Assembly: GCF_900113375.1 (NCBI RefSeq)
Contig: NZ_FOPC01000002.1
Coordinates: 1 to 64,000, forward strand
Source of the DNA: Algoriphagus hitonicola
GTDB taxonomy: Bacteria > Bacteroidota > Bacteroidia > Cytophagales > Cyclobacteriaceae
Direction of reading: 5' to 3'
DNA length: 64,000 nt
The position numbers and the translations under genes are program-made. Under the pieces are notes generated by a model. It worked only from the letters and a program-made list of their open reading frames with translations. It had not been told where the DNA came from and searched no databases. Positions within the stretch are counted from its first letter, which is position 1, and each line of letters begins with the position of its first letter. Positions 39,485-49,329 of this stretch are shown piece after piece.

Positions 39485-41233
39485 ATGACAAATCAAATCT
39501 CGGTCGGGAAATACCTGGCCACTAGGCTTCAGCAGCTCGGAGTCGCTCATTTATTTTCTGTTCCTGGAGACTACACCAGTGATTTTTTGGAAATCATTGA
39601 TACGCAAACCTCCCTCAAACGGATTGGAAATTGTAACGAACTCAATGCCGGATATGCTGCCGACGGCTATGCTCGAGCCAATGGGCTGGGTGCAGTGGCT
39701 GTGACCACGGGCGTAGGATCATTCAGTCTGCTCAATGCAATCGGAGGTTCCTTTGTCGAAAACATCCCCGTCGTAGCGATCATCGGAACCCTCAGTAATA
39801 CCAAGCTGATGGACGAGATCAATGCAGGCGAACTCTACCACCATAATGTCAGCACCGAAGACACCAACCGAACGGTCTATTCTCCGGTAACGGTAGCCTT
39901 TGAGCGGATATCCAATCCCATCACTGCACCTGCCCAGATTGATGCTGCGATTATTGCCTGCATCAGCCAAAGCAAACCCGTGGCCATCGAAATCATGGAA
40001 GATTGCTATTATATGCCTTGCGCCGAACCTCAAGGGACGCTTTCTCCTGTTCCTCTTTATGAATCGCTGGAGGTACTCAAAAGCATGAATGCTACCAACC
40101 CGCCAAATAAATATGCCCACCAAATCGTAACTGCGATCGATGGAGCAGCTCAGGCAGTTTATTCCCAATTGAGTTCCGGCTATCCCATCCTCTGGGTGGG
40201 CAAAGAGATCGGGACCAAAAATCTTCAGGCAAAATTCACCGCCCTTCAAGAGGCAGTCGGAGCTCCTTTTGTGAGTTCATTTTTGGGAAAAGCGGTCATT
40301 TCAGAAGATAATCCCTGGTTTCTTGGGATGTATGACGCAGTCTTTACCACTGACTATACCCATAAATTCCTCGAACAAGCTACGGCTATCGTCGGCTTGG
40401 GTGTATGGAATACAGACTTAAACACCTTTGGCTCGAAAAGTACAGAGATCGGAAATATTTCACCTGTTTTTGCTTCGCGAGATATGGTCAAGGATGGGGA
40501 AAATCTCTATGTGCAAGTTCCTCTAGAGCAGGTGATCGATGCAGTCATGGCCCTTATTCAAAAAAACGGTTGCAAATCCTCATGGCAGCAACCCACTCCG
40601 CCTACTCCGCCTACTCCTCCTGCACCGAGCACAGCCATTTCTTATGATTCCTTCTTTGCTGTACTCGATCAGCATATCACTACCGATCACTTGATTGTAG
40701 CCGACATTGGTCTTTCCTCCTTCGGTGGTTCCTCTTCGCTGAAGATTAACCGACAGAACGGATTTTTGGCACAAAACATCTGGGCATCGATCGGCTGGAG
40801 TGTTCCTGCCGGACTGGGAGCTTCCTTCCGAGATGATCTACGAACTTTTGTGATCGTGGGTGATGGAGCATTCAAACTCACCTGCCAGGCAGTCTCTACC
40901 ATGGTGCAAGAAGGGAGAAATGCCGTAGTCTTTGTACTCAACAATAAAGTCTATGGAGTCGAGCAAATGCTTTTGGACCCAGGCCCATATACAGCTGGTT
41001 CAACCGAGCCGTTTGAAGCTGCCAATGTCCTGCAAGAATGGGATTATGTGAGCTTGATGAAAGGGTTTTCCAACAATGCTCCCACGGCCAAAAGCGCAGT
41101 AGTGAATACTGTCGGAGACCTTCAGAGTAGCTTGTTGATGATCGATAATGATCCCAACTCCACCTACCTAGTCAGTATCAATCTGGATGAGCGAGACTAT
41201 CCATCAGCCTGGTCCCGATTCGTCAACCCATAA
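39485..41233 (+). CDS. ThDP-dependent 2-oxo-acid decarboxylase (pyruvate/indolepyruvate decarboxylase type)
   Basis: This enzyme decarboxylates a 2-oxo acid to an aldehyde using thiamine diphosphate in the cytosol. The 582-residue protein has the N-terminal catalytic segment FSVPGDYTSDFLEII and CNELNAGYAADGYAR with the ThDP-activating Glu, and the C-terminal ThDP/Mg motif VGDGAFKLTCQAVSTM through VFVLNNKVYGVE (GDG to NN). A proline-rich linker (PTPPTPPTPPAPST, about residues 372-385) separates the central and C-terminal domains and is unusual in length. It is followed 28 bases on by a flavin amine/amino-acid oxidase, which would supply its 2-oxo acid. Substrates such as indolepyruvate or phenylpyruvate are guesses from the pairing. 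Confidence 0.88.
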   Translation: MTNQISVGKYLATRLQQLGVAHLFSVPGDYTSDFLEIIDTQTSLKRIGNCNELNAGYAADGYARANGLGAVAVTTGVGSFSLLNAIGGSFVENIPVVAIIGTLSNTKLMDEINAGELYHHNVSTEDTNRTVYSPVTVAFERISNPITAPAQIDAAIIACISQSKPVAIEIMEDCYYMPCAEPQGTLSPVPLYESLEVLKSMNATNPPNKYAHQIVTAIDGAAQAVYSQLSSGYPILWVGKEIGTKNLQAKFTALQEAVGAPFVSSFLGKAVISEDNPWFLGMYDAVFTTDYTHKFLEQATAIVGLGVWNTDLNTFGSKSTEIGNISPVFASRDMVKDGENLYVQVPLEQVIDAVMALIQKNGCKSSWQQPTPPTPPTPPAPSTAISYDSFFAVLDQHITTDHLIVADIGLSSFGGSSSLKINRQNGFLAQNIWASIGWSVPAGLGASFRDDLRTFVIVGDGAFKLTCQAVSTMVQEGRNAVVFVLNNKVYGVEQMLLDPGPYTAGSTEPFEAANVLQEWDYVSLMKGFSNNAPTAKSAVVNTVGDLQSSLLMIDNDPNSTYLVSINLDERDYPSAWSRFVNP

Positions 41234-41261
41234 TTTTATTCATCAAATAATCCTTTTTAAA

Positions 41262-42920
41262 ATGAAATCTAATTCAAATCAATCAATAAATAATTCCGAC
41301 GTACTAATCGTGGGAGGTGGAATGAGCGGTCTTTTTGCCGCATGGCGACTTTTGAAAAATAAACCGGGCATCCAAGTAACTGTCGTGGAGAAAATGGGAC
41401 AGGTCGGAGGAAGACTCGAAACTACATTCGTAGATATTGTCGATAATCAAGGAAAAACCCAAACCGTACACGACGAGGAAGGGGGAATGCGCTTTGTTCC
41501 CCGAGGAAGCGGAATGGAGCATCTATGGGGCCTGATCGACGCCCTCAATGCCGAAAATGAAAAAAATCCTGAAGCCCAACTCCATACGGTGGATTTTGTG
41601 ATGGGAGATGATAATAACCGCTACTATGTCAGAGGAAAATCCTTCACCCAAGCCGATGTGAAGGAAGGGAATAATGCTATTTGGTCTACCCTATTCAACC
41701 TGGCTAGCGCCGAACAGGGCAAAAACCCTTCAGACATACTCGAAAACGTCATGGAGGATATTCTTAAACAAAACAATATCGAACTCCCCAACTCTCCTGC
41801 CAAATGGGCCCACTTCCGCAATAAGTGCATTTACAAAGACTTCGAAGGAAACCCCATTCCGATCAATCAATGGGGTTTTTGGAGTATCCTTCGTGGCTAT
41901 GGACTGACTGAGGAATGCATCGAAATGCTTAGCCACGTAGTGGGTTTTATGGGACCATTTCAGGACTTTATCAATGCGGGAGAAGGGCTACAGATTCTCT
42001 TTGATTTCCCTGACCCGAAAACCGCTCAGTTTCAAACCCTTGAAAAGGGGTTTCAGTCTCTCCCCAATGCACTGGCGGCTTCCATCAAAAAGGCAGGCGG
42101 AACGATCATTTTAAATGAAGCCATCACCTCCCTGACCAAAACGGAAACGGGATTTACCCTTCAAGGCAATCAAACCTACACAGCACAAAAAGTCATTTTG
42201 GCGATCCCCAAAAAGCCCATGAAGGCCTTGACCAAAACATCCCCGATTCTTTCCTCCAATCCGGAATTTATGGCTGCGGTCAATAGTGTGCAAAATATGG
42301 AACTAACCAAAGTCGGGCTCTATTTCAAAGAGCGCTGGTGGCATCAAAATCCTGCTATCAATCTGACCAACGGCCCCAATTTCACCGATCTTCCCCTAGG
42401 TTCGGTCTATAGCTTTTCCCAGTATCCCGCAGACCCTAATGCAGACAAAAACTATAATGGTCCGGCAGCACTAACCCAATACACTGACTACATCCGGGGC
42501 AATTTCTGGAAAGAAATGCAAAATGTGGGAGCGATGTACCAAACGGCTGAGTTCCCGACAAATCCTCAGGGAACAGCACCCTGCTCCAAAGCCTTGGTCA
42601 ATGAAATCATGCGTCAGATCAAACTGGTTTTTGGTCTCGATGAGAATGCTGATATCCCCATGCCGGTATTGTGCACTTATCGGATTTGGGGTCAGGAACC
42701 TTACGACTATGGCTACCATCAGTACAAATTGAATGTCGATGATCTCGCAGAGGTCTATCCCAAGATCACTTTTCCGGCAGAAAACCTCTACGCCTGCAAT
42801 GAATCCTGGTCGCCAGAGCAAGGCTGGGTGGAGGGAGCTTTGATCATGAGCGATTATGTCATGGTCAAAGGATTTGGAATAACGGCTTTTGCATCAGACT
42901 CATTTGCCACATCAATCTAA
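41262..42920 (+). CDS. Flavin-containing amine/amino-acid oxidase
   Basis: The ATG at 41262 gives 552 residues (an earlier frame start overlaps the decarboxylase gene). The FAD motif VLIVGGGMSGLFAAWRLL lies at residues 14-31, followed by VTVVEKMGQVGGRLET (Glu and the GGR motif of the amine oxidase family). Substrate-domain strands and the closing NLYACNESWSPEQGWVEGALIMSDY, a typical FAD-contacting end, complete the fold. Members oxidise amines or L-amino acids to imines with release of ammonia and peroxide. Next to a 2-oxo-acid decarboxylase, an L-amino-acid (aromatic) oxidase role is the best inference. No signal peptide is visible. Confidence 0.88.
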   Translation: MKSNSNQSINNSDVLIVGGGMSGLFAAWRLLKNKPGIQVTVVEKMGQVGGRLETTFVDIVDNQGKTQTVHDEEGGMRFVPRGSGMEHLWGLIDALNAENEKNPEAQLHTVDFVMGDDNNRYYVRGKSFTQADVKEGNNAIWSTLFNLASAEQGKNPSDILENVMEDILKQNNIELPNSPAKWAHFRNKCIYKDFEGNPIPINQWGFWSILRGYGLTEECIEMLSHVVGFMGPFQDFINAGEGLQILFDFPDPKTAQFQTLEKGFQSLPNALAASIKKAGGTIILNEAITSLTKTETGFTLQGNQTYTAQKVILAIPKKPMKALTKTSPILSSNPEFMAAVNSVQNMELTKVGLYFKERWWHQNPAINLTNGPNFTDLPLGSVYSFSQYPADPNADKNYNGPAALTQYTDYIRGNFWKEMQNVGAMYQTAEFPTNPQGTAPCSKALVNEIMRQIKLVFGLDENADIPMPVLCTYRIWGQEPYDYGYHQYKLNVDDLAEVYPKITFPAENLYACNESWSPEQGWVEGALIMSDYVMVKGFGITAFASDSFATSI

Positions 42921-42943
42921 AATGAACCCATTTATCAACTATC

Positions 42944-44083
42944 ATGAAAGCAAAAACTATCAAAGGAAACTCAACGGCGGAGATCAAAAAAGCTTTTGAA
43001 ACCGCATTAGAAGACGGGTTTACACCTACTTTGGCTATCGTATTTCTATCCATCACACAGGATCGGGTCGCGATTTGTCAGCTTTTGGAGCAAAAGGATA
43101 TTGCGATTTTCGGAGCTACTACGGCAGGAGAATTCATAGACGGTGAGATCGGAGATGAGTCCGTGGTCATCATGCTTTTGGACATCAAAAAGGAGCACTT
43201 CAAGTGTGTCTCCTTTGAGACTGGTGAGGAGCATACACAAGATATTGCAGAAAAAATCGGCAAAACCGGCTTAGACACCTTCAAAAATCCCGCTTTTATC
43301 ATTGCCTCGGGCGGGATCAGCACCGATGGAGAAATGATCATCAGAGGAATAGAAAAAGCCGTAGGTCCGGAGGTCACCATTTTTGGTGGTATGGCAGGCG
43401 ATGATTTTACCATGACGGGCACCTATGTCTTTAGCAATGGAAAATACGAAATCACCGGTTTGGTAGCGCTGATTTTGGATGAGGACAAGGTACAGCTCGC
43501 AGGACTAGCCACGAGTGGCTGGCAGCCGGTGGGCACTGTGAGAACCATTACCAAGAGTGAGGGAAATGTCGTCTACACCATCGATGATGAACCGGCTCTG
43601 GATGTCGTCATCAAATACATGGGAATCAATAAAAATATCGACGAATGGAAAGAAGTCATCGTCAATGTAGGTTCCGAATTTCCGATGCAGATCCAGCGCG
43701 AAGGTTCAGAACCGGTCATCCGGGCACCATTATTTGCCAATAAAACCGATCGATCCTTGGTCTGTGCGGGCAGTGTCCCACAAGGCTCCAAAATCCGTTT
43801 TTCCATGGCACCTGATTACAATGTCATCGAAAAGGTAATCGAGGAATGTGAATCCCTTAAAGAAAATGAATTAAGCAATGCGGAGGCATTAATCATGTTT
43901 TCTTGCAAGGCACGCCATCTTTCGCTAGGCCCAATGGTCAGTGATGAAATCGACAGTGTAAAAAATGTCTGGGGAGCCCCGATGGCAGGATTCTTCAGCT
44001 ACGGCGAAATGGGAAAAGCCACCAAAGGAAAACATGAATTTCACAATAATACTTGCTCATTGGTAGTGCTTTCCGAAAAGTAA
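42944..44083 (+). CDS. FIST domain sensory protein 1
   Basis: This 379-residue soluble protein consists of a FIST N and C domain pair. Landmarks are IAIFGATTAGEF (N domain strand-turn), IFGGMAGDDFTMTGTYVF, VALILDEDKVQLAGLATSGWQPVG and a C domain with ALIMFSCKARHLSLGP and APMAGFFSYGEMGK. FIST is a sensory domain predicted from genome context to bind small ligands such as amino acids and is usually fused to, or sits beside, signalling enzymes. Here it lies 23 bases after the oxidase and 82 before a histidine kinase. Two paralogues of exactly equal length follow at 56352 and 57506. Confidence 0.9.
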   Translation: MKAKTIKGNSTAEIKKAFETALEDGFTPTLAIVFLSITQDRVAICQLLEQKDIAIFGATTAGEFIDGEIGDESVVIMLLDIKKEHFKCVSFETGEEHTQDIAEKIGKTGLDTFKNPAFIIASGGISTDGEMIIRGIEKAVGPEVTIFGGMAGDDFTMTGTYVFSNGKYEITGLVALILDEDKVQLAGLATSGWQPVGTVRTITKSEGNVVYTIDDEPALDVVIKYMGINKNIDEWKEVIVNVGSEFPMQIQREGSEPVIRAPLFANKTDRSLVCAGSVPQGSKIRFSMAPDYNVIEKVIEECESLKENELSNAEALIMFSCKARHLSLGPMVSDEIDSVKNVWGAPMAGFFSYGEMGKATKGKHEFHNNTCSLVVLSEK

Positions 44084-44094
44084 AATTCTATGGT

Positions 44095-44148
44095 AAAAAA
44101 GGAAAAGTAACCTGTTCATATTCAGTAAAATACTATTTTTCCTTTTTT
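44095..44148 (+). promoter_or_regulatory. Inverted repeat between FIST 1 and kinase 1
   Basis: AAAAAAGGAAAA (44095-44106) and TTTTCCTTTTTT (44137-44148) pair perfectly across a 30-base loop, ending in a T-run. It could be a weak attenuator or terminator inside the long array. Confidence 0.4.
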
Positions 44149-44165
44149 TCTTCTAAACTGTACTT

Positions 44166-45803
44166 ATGAACACTAATATTCAGTTGATTCTGGATTTAAT
44201 ATCAAATTCGGATAAGTTTTCCGAAGAGGAGAAAAGTCAAATCAGTCGGGCGTCTAAAGCGCTGGAAAGGGATTTCAGTATCGTCGAATTTAAGCTCGAT
44301 CGCTCCGAAAAAATGAGGCGAACTACTTCTATTCTTTTGGAAGAAACCATCGAGGAACTGGACAATAAAAGGCAAGCCGTAGAAAAGCTTGCCTTAATTT
44401 CTTCACGGCAGGCCTCACTGGAGCGAATCCGCGCCGAAATCGCCTCCATGCGAAAAGCGGAAGATCTTCAGGAAATCTCTCCGTTGATTTGGGCGGAGCT
44501 GACCAATATGAATGTTCCCTTTATTCGATGCGGGGTTTTTATCATGGACGAGGAGCGAAAGATCATGCACGTTTTTCTCAATACTCCTCAGCGAGAATCC
44601 ATAGCGGTCCTCCATATTCCCTACCGGGACACCAAGCTGACCAAGCAGGTCTATGACTCATGGCAAAAACAACAGATTCACACCGAAAATTGGAAAGAAG
44701 AAGATTTTAACCAATGGGTAAGAACCTTGGCAAAAAAGGGATTGATCAAATCGGTTGAAGAATATCAGGCTGGAGGCACTCCGGTCAACTTAGAGCTGCA
44801 TTTTATTCCCTTCAAGCAGGGAATGCTCTATATCGGAAATGACGAAAAACTATCTCCCGAAAGCCTAGAGCTGGGCCAATCCCTCGCGGATAATTTTTCA
44901 GTAGCCTATGACCGATATGAGGATTTTACCAAGCTGGAGGTAGCAAAAAAAAATGTCGAAATCGCGCTGAAAAATCTCCGGGTTACCCAAGACCAACTGA
45001 TCCAACAGGAAAAACTGGCCTCCTTGGGTCAACTCACTGCGGGCATCGCACATGAGATCAAAAACCCGCTGAATTTTGTCAATAATTTCTCGGAACTGAG
45101 CATGGAAATGGTCAGTGAAATTAAAGAGGAACTCGCCTCAGCCAAACTTTCCCGGGCGGGGACACAGGATTCCGAACTCTTCGACGATATCGCAGACATG
45201 CTGGAAAGCATCGATTCCAACCTGAAAAAAATCCATAAACACGGTTCCCGGGCCAATGAAATCGTCACTTCTATGCTACAGCATTCGAGAGGCGGATCGG
45301 GAGAAATGCTACCCACGGATCTGAATGAGATGCTAAGTGAATTTACCAAACTGGCTTTTCATGGCATGCGAGCGGGAAAGCATCCCATCGAACTCGATCT
45401 GCAATTGGACTTGGACCCAAATCTACCGGAGATCAAACTTATCAAAGAGGATTTTTCACGGGTGATCATCAATCTCTGCAATAATGCTTTTGATGCCATG
45501 CGAGCCAAATTACAATCCAAAGCTAAGCCCGGTCCAAATGGATACAAACCTCAACTGATCGTTCGCACCAGATTTCACCAAAAGTACATCCATCTTGAAA
45601 TCACTGACAATGGTCCCGGTATCCCCGAGGAGATCAAGGACAAAATTCTTCAGCCTTTTTTCACGACCAAAAAAGGAACCGATGGAACCGGACTGGGGCT
45701 CAGTATTACCCATGACATCGTAAAGGCGCATGGGGGCCAAATCAAAATCAGATCCAAAGAAGGAAACGGTACCAACTTTATCATTTCAATACCAACCAAC
45801 TAA
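44166..45803 (+). CDS. Soluble sensor histidine kinase 1 (single sensory module)
   Basis: The 545-residue kinase has three parts. Residues 1-75 form a coiled region (VEFKLDRSEKMRRTTSILLEETIEEL) shared with kinase 4. Residues 78-265 form one sensory module beginning ASLERIRAEIASMRKAEDL and including VPFIRCGVFIMDEE, homologous to the last module of kinase 3. The kinase core has the H-box [17 protein letters not shown] with phospho-acceptor His296, an N-box NLCNNAFDAM near 438, DNGPGIPEEI near 480 and GTDGTGLGLSI near 506. No membrane segment or receiver domain is seen. At the N-box its sequence runs DAMRAKLQSK, an uninterrupted site where three paralogues carry repeat insertions. Confidence 0.92.
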   Translation: MNTNIQLILDLISNSDKFSEEEKSQISRASKALERDFSIVEFKLDRSEKMRRTTSILLEETIEELDNKRQAVEKLALISSRQASLERIRAEIASMRKAEDLQEISPLIWAELTNMNVPFIRCGVFIMDEERKIMHVFLNTPQRESIAVLHIPYRDTKLTKQVYDSWQKQQIHTENWKEEDFNQWVRTLAKKGLIKSVEEYQAGGTPVNLELHFIPFKQGMLYIGNDEKLSPESLELGQSLADNFSVAYDRYEDFTKLEVAKKNVEIALKNLRVTQDQLIQQEKLASLGQLTAGIAHEIKNPLNFVNNFSELSMEMVSEIKEELASAKLSRAGTQDSELFDDIADMLESIDSNLKKIHKHGSRANEIVTSMLQHSRGGSGEMLPTDLNEMLSEFTKLAFHGMRAGKHPIELDLQLDLDPNLPEIKLIKEDFSRVIINLCNNAFDAMRAKLQSKAKPGPNGYKPQLIVRTRFHQKYIHLEITDNGPGIPEEIKDKILQPFFTTKKGTDGTGLGLSITHDIVKAHGGQIKIRSKEGNGTNFIISIPTN

Positions 45804-45913
45804 ACAACGATTATAAACCAGAACCGAACTTTACACATGACTTAAGGCACAATTCCCATAAGCATCCATCTATTCTATTTAATAAACTAAATATTTAAAT
45901 AAAACTTAGGTAG

Positions 45914-48900
45914 ATGCCTCCCAATCCAAATCCTGAAAAAATGAAAGCTTCAATTCCTCCCTACATTAATTCGAACCTACTCGGCTTTTTCCTCTTCATA
46001 CTTTTTCTGAGTCAGTTCGGTTTCCAATCACAAGCCCAAATCAACTCCTCCAAAGGAGTTCCCAGCTACACCAATTATGTGGTTGGGGAATTGGGAATAG
46101 CTGGACAGCAAATCTGGAATGTCAATCAAAATAAAGACGGATTTTTATTTGTGGGCACCTCCACAGGCCTGCAAAAATTTGATGGAAAAAACTGGGAGCT
46201 TCTCAACTCTCCCAGTACCGAATTTAACACCAACGTCCGATCTACTTTATTGGCCTCAGATGGCACCTTTTATTATGGTTCGTTGGGAGACTTTGGGATA
46301 GTGACCACGGATTCGACTGGAAAGACCATCGAACAATCCCTTTTGCAAGGATTTCCTGCAGATTTTATTTTCAATGATATCTGGTCCATCCGTGAGAGCA
46401 AAGGGAAAATTTATTTTCAGGCACGGGAGGCTATTTTCATTTACACTCCAGCCACCGATGATCAGTCTGGAAGCCTCAAAATCTGGAAGCCTGATACCGA
46501 GTTTATGTATGCTTTTAGCTTGGATGACAGCTACTATGCCCATCAAATGAACCTTGGTCTATTCCAAGAGATAGAGGAAAATCTTCAGCTGATTCCGGGG
46601 AGTGAATTTCTAGGAGAAGACCGAGTTCAAGTGCTGCTCCCCTATCGAGAAAAAGGGGAATTTCTTGTTGGAGCATTTGCTGGTGGACTCTTTCATTTTG
46701 ATGGTAAAAATTTCGAGCCCTTTCAGACTGAAATAGATGACCTGCTTCAGGGAAGAAGTTTGTACAAAGCCCTTGCCCTGCCCGACAGTACCTATGCGCT
46801 GAGTGTTTTAGGAAATGGATTTTTTATTATCGATCGGGAGGGTAAAATCAAAGCAAATTTCAACACCAAAAATTCTATCCCGGATCAAAGCGTCTATGCC
46901 TTTCACCTCGATAATACTGAAAACCTATGGGTCGGCACCAACAGCGGGCTGTCCAAAATCGAAATTTTCTCCCCCTTGACCCGATTCGATTCTGACACCT
47001 ACGAAATCGGCAATGCGCTTTCTCTTTCTGCTTTTGAAAATAATCTGTACATCGGCACTTCTACCACCGTACTTTACCTTGATAAAAGTGACGGCATCAT
47101 CAAAAAAGTGGAAGGAATCCCCAATACCCAAGTTTTTGACCTGGTAGAAGACACTTATAGCGTATTGAGTACGGGTGTAGGATTATCTGAAATCAAGGGT
47201 TCCGAAGCAAAATTGATTCCCGAAACCGATAATTTTCAGAGCCTAAGAGTAGTGATTTCCAAGAGCCACGAGGGCTATGTATTCCTCAGCGGAAATTATG
47301 GTATTGAGGTATTCAAAAGAGAGCTCAATAGTAATGGCCAATACCAATATGAAGATATCGGGCCGATTTCTGGAGTGCCACGCTCAGTATATTCTATGGC
47401 AGAAAACGAAGAAGGTGAGCTATGGGGCGGGACGCAAGCGGGGATTCTATATCGGATTATTTTCCCCAAAACTGCCTCTGGCAATCTTGATGTACCCAAT
47501 GCCAGAGTGGAAGAATTTGGCGAAAATGATGGGATCCGAGGTCTTTCAGGTTTAGCTGAGGGCCCCATTGATGGGAAAGTATATACTTCGGGTATTGATG
47601 GATTTTATTTCTTCAATACCAGTGTCAATGAATTTGAGCGGGATCCAGTTTTCAGCTTTTCGGATGAAGTCGCCGATATTAACCTTGACACCTACGGGCT
47701 AGGAATCGGAGAGACAGGCAATGTCTATTTGGATTTCAAAGGTGAAAAAAGATACGCCAAAAAGCAGCCTGACGGGAGTTACCAATTAAAATCCTATCCT
47801 GTCAATCTGATCACCGCGAGTGGGGTCACTTCGGGATATACCGAACCCAGTGGAGTGATTTGGATCGGGACTGACGAAGGGTTGATGAGACTAGATCCCA
47901 CCAAAGAGTATAATGTTGACCATCCCGTTCCATTATATTTCAGATCAGTTTCTTCCGGGGAGAAAAGGCTACCGCTGTCCAAAGACCTAAATGAAAGTAG
48001 ACCTGAAATTCCCTTCAAAGGCAATCAGATTTCCTTTGACTATGTCGCCCCATTTTTTGTGCGTGAAAATAAAATCCTTTATCAGACTTTCTTAGAAGGC
48101 TACGACGAGGAATGGACAGAATGGGAAGACATCATTACCCGTGAATTTACCAACCTTCCTTACGGCAGCTATACCTTCAAGGTCAAGGCAAAAAATACGT
48201 TTAATACCCCATCGGATGAAATCTCCTATCAATTTACCATTCTTCCCCCTTGGTATGCCACTTGGTGGGCCTTTGTCCTGTATTTTCTAGGATTTGCCTT
48301 GCTGGTTTATGCCTTGGTCAAAATTCAAACGATCAGAATCTTAGCTCGCGAAAAGGAGAAAAATCGGCAGCAGGAACTGGCCCATGCCAAAGAAATCGAA
48401 AAAGCATACGAAGAGCTCAAATCCACCCAGACGCAATTAATTCACTCCGAAAAAATGGCTTCCCTTGGTGAACTGACAGCAGGTATTGCCCATGAAATCC
48501 AGAACCCGTTGAATTTTGTCAATAACTTTTCCGAAGTCAGTGAAGAGCTAATCGATGAGATGAATGAGGAACTCGAAAGTGGTAATCTCGACGAAGCCAG
48601 AACAATCGGCAAAAACCTCAAAGAAAATCTCAGCAAAATCAAACACCACGGGAAGCGGGCAGACTCCATCGTCAAAGGCATGCTGGAGCATAGCCGTGGT
48701 GGCTCTTCGGAGAAAAAGCTCACCAACCTCAATGCCATGGCCGATGAATTTCTCCGCCTGAGTTATCATGGACTTAGAGCGAAGGATAAAAGTTTTTCAG
48801 CTGATTTTGAGACCGAGCTGGATCCCAATATCCCCCGTGTCAAGGTAGTCTCTCAAGACATTGGACGAGTCTTGCTCAACTTGATCAACAATGCATTTTA

Positions 48901-49324
48901 CGCCTGTGCTGAGCGTAGTCGAAGTGCCAGTGCTGAGCGTAGTCGAAGTGCCAGTGCTGAGCGTAGTCGAAGTGCAGTAAATGAGAAAACCAATTCTACC
49001 CTCCAAACCTCCTTAAATATCGAAACAGATTCCGAAGGAGGAGAAAGCTATAAACCAAAAGTCAAAGTTAGCACGAGACTAGTCGATCTTGGAGGAAATG
49101 GAGGAATAGAAATCTCTGTGGAAGACAATGGTAGCGGCATCCCAAAGTCCTTAATAGATAAAATATTCCAACCTTTCTTCACCACCAAACCCACAGGTTC
49201 GGGAACAGGACTCGGACTTAGTCTCAGCTATGATATCATCAAAGCACACGGTGGTGATCTGCGGGTCAAAAGTCAAGAAGGTGAAGGCACCGAGATGATT
49301 GTTTTTTTACCCATAGAAAACTAG
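45914..49324 (+). CDS. Two-component regulator propeller sensor histidine kinase (kinase 2)
   Basis: This membrane kinase has 1136 residues. A signal segment ([18 protein letters not shown], then SQAQ) precedes a large periplasmic propeller (about residues 45-690) with Reg_prop-type repeats such as [19 protein letters not shown] and [15 protein letters not shown], then a Y_Y_Y domain, one membrane helix ([19 protein letters not shown], about 785-803) and the kinase core with H-box His860 ([12 protein letters not shown]). A second start at 45941 also fits the signal. It ends after the ATPase domain, without the receiver and AraC domains common in hybrid regulators of this class. Three in-frame 24-bp repeats add 24 residues at about 997-1020. 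Confidence 0.92.
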   Translation: MPPNPNPEKMKASIPPYINSNLLGFFLFILFLSQFGFQSQAQINSSKGVPSYTNYVVGELGIAGQQIWNVNQNKDGFLFVGTSTGLQKFDGKNWELLNSPSTEFNTNVRSTLLASDGTFYYGSLGDFGIVTTDSTGKTIEQSLLQGFPADFIFNDIWSIRESKGKIYFQAREAIFIYTPATDDQSGSLKIWKPDTEFMYAFSLDDSYYAHQMNLGLFQEIEENLQLIPGSEFLGEDRVQVLLPYREKGEFLVGAFAGGLFHFDGKNFEPFQTEIDDLLQGRSLYKALALPDSTYALSVLGNGFFIIDREGKIKANFNTKNSIPDQSVYAFHLDNTENLWVGTNSGLSKIEIFSPLTRFDSDTYEIGNALSLSAFENNLYIGTSTTVLYLDKSDGIIKKVEGIPNTQVFDLVEDTYSVLSTGVGLSEIKGSEAKLIPETDNFQSLRVVISKSHEGYVFLSGNYGIEVFKRELNSNGQYQYEDIGPISGVPRSVYSMAENEEGELWGGTQAGILYRIIFPKTASGNLDVPNARVEEFGENDGIRGLSGLAEGPIDGKVYTSGIDGFYFFNTSVNEFERDPVFSFSDEVADINLDTYGLGIGETGNVYLDFKGEKRYAKKQPDGSYQLKSYPVNLITASGVTSGYTEPSGVIWIGTDEGLMRLDPTKEYNVDHPVPLYFRSVSSGEKRLPLSKDLNESRPEIPFKGNQISFDYVAPFFVRENKILYQTFLEGYDEEWTEWEDIITREFTNLPYGSYTFKVKAKNTFNTPSDEISYQFTILPPWYATWWAFVLYFLGFALLVYALVKIQTIRILAREKEKNRQQELAHAKEIEKAYEELKSTQTQLIHSEKMASLGELTAGIAHEIQNPLNFVNNFSEVSEELIDEMNEELESGNLDEARTIGKNLKENLSKIKHHGKRADSIVKGMLEHSRGGSSEKKLTNLNAMADEFLRLSYHGLRAKDKSFSADFETELDPNIPRVKVVSQDIGRVLLNLINNAFYACAERSRSASAERSRSASAERSRSAVNEKTNSTLQTSLNIETDSEGGESYKPKVKVSTRLVDLGGNGGIEISVEDNGSGIPKSLIDKIFQPFFTTKPTGSGTGLGLSLSYDIIKAHGGDLRVKSQEGEGTEMIVFLPIEN
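48904..48975 (+). repeat. Three tandem 24-bp repeats in frame within kinase 2
   Basis: Copies at 48904-48927, 48928-48951 and 48952-48975, each holding GCTGAGCGTAGTCGAAGTGC, are almost identical. They encode three runs of (C/S)AERSRSA directly after the N-box helix (NNAFYA). The length of 24 keeps the frame. The same sequence class is intergenic at 33004, 34541, 34572, 37892 and 37923. Confidence 0.92.
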
Positions 49325-49329
49325 GATAG

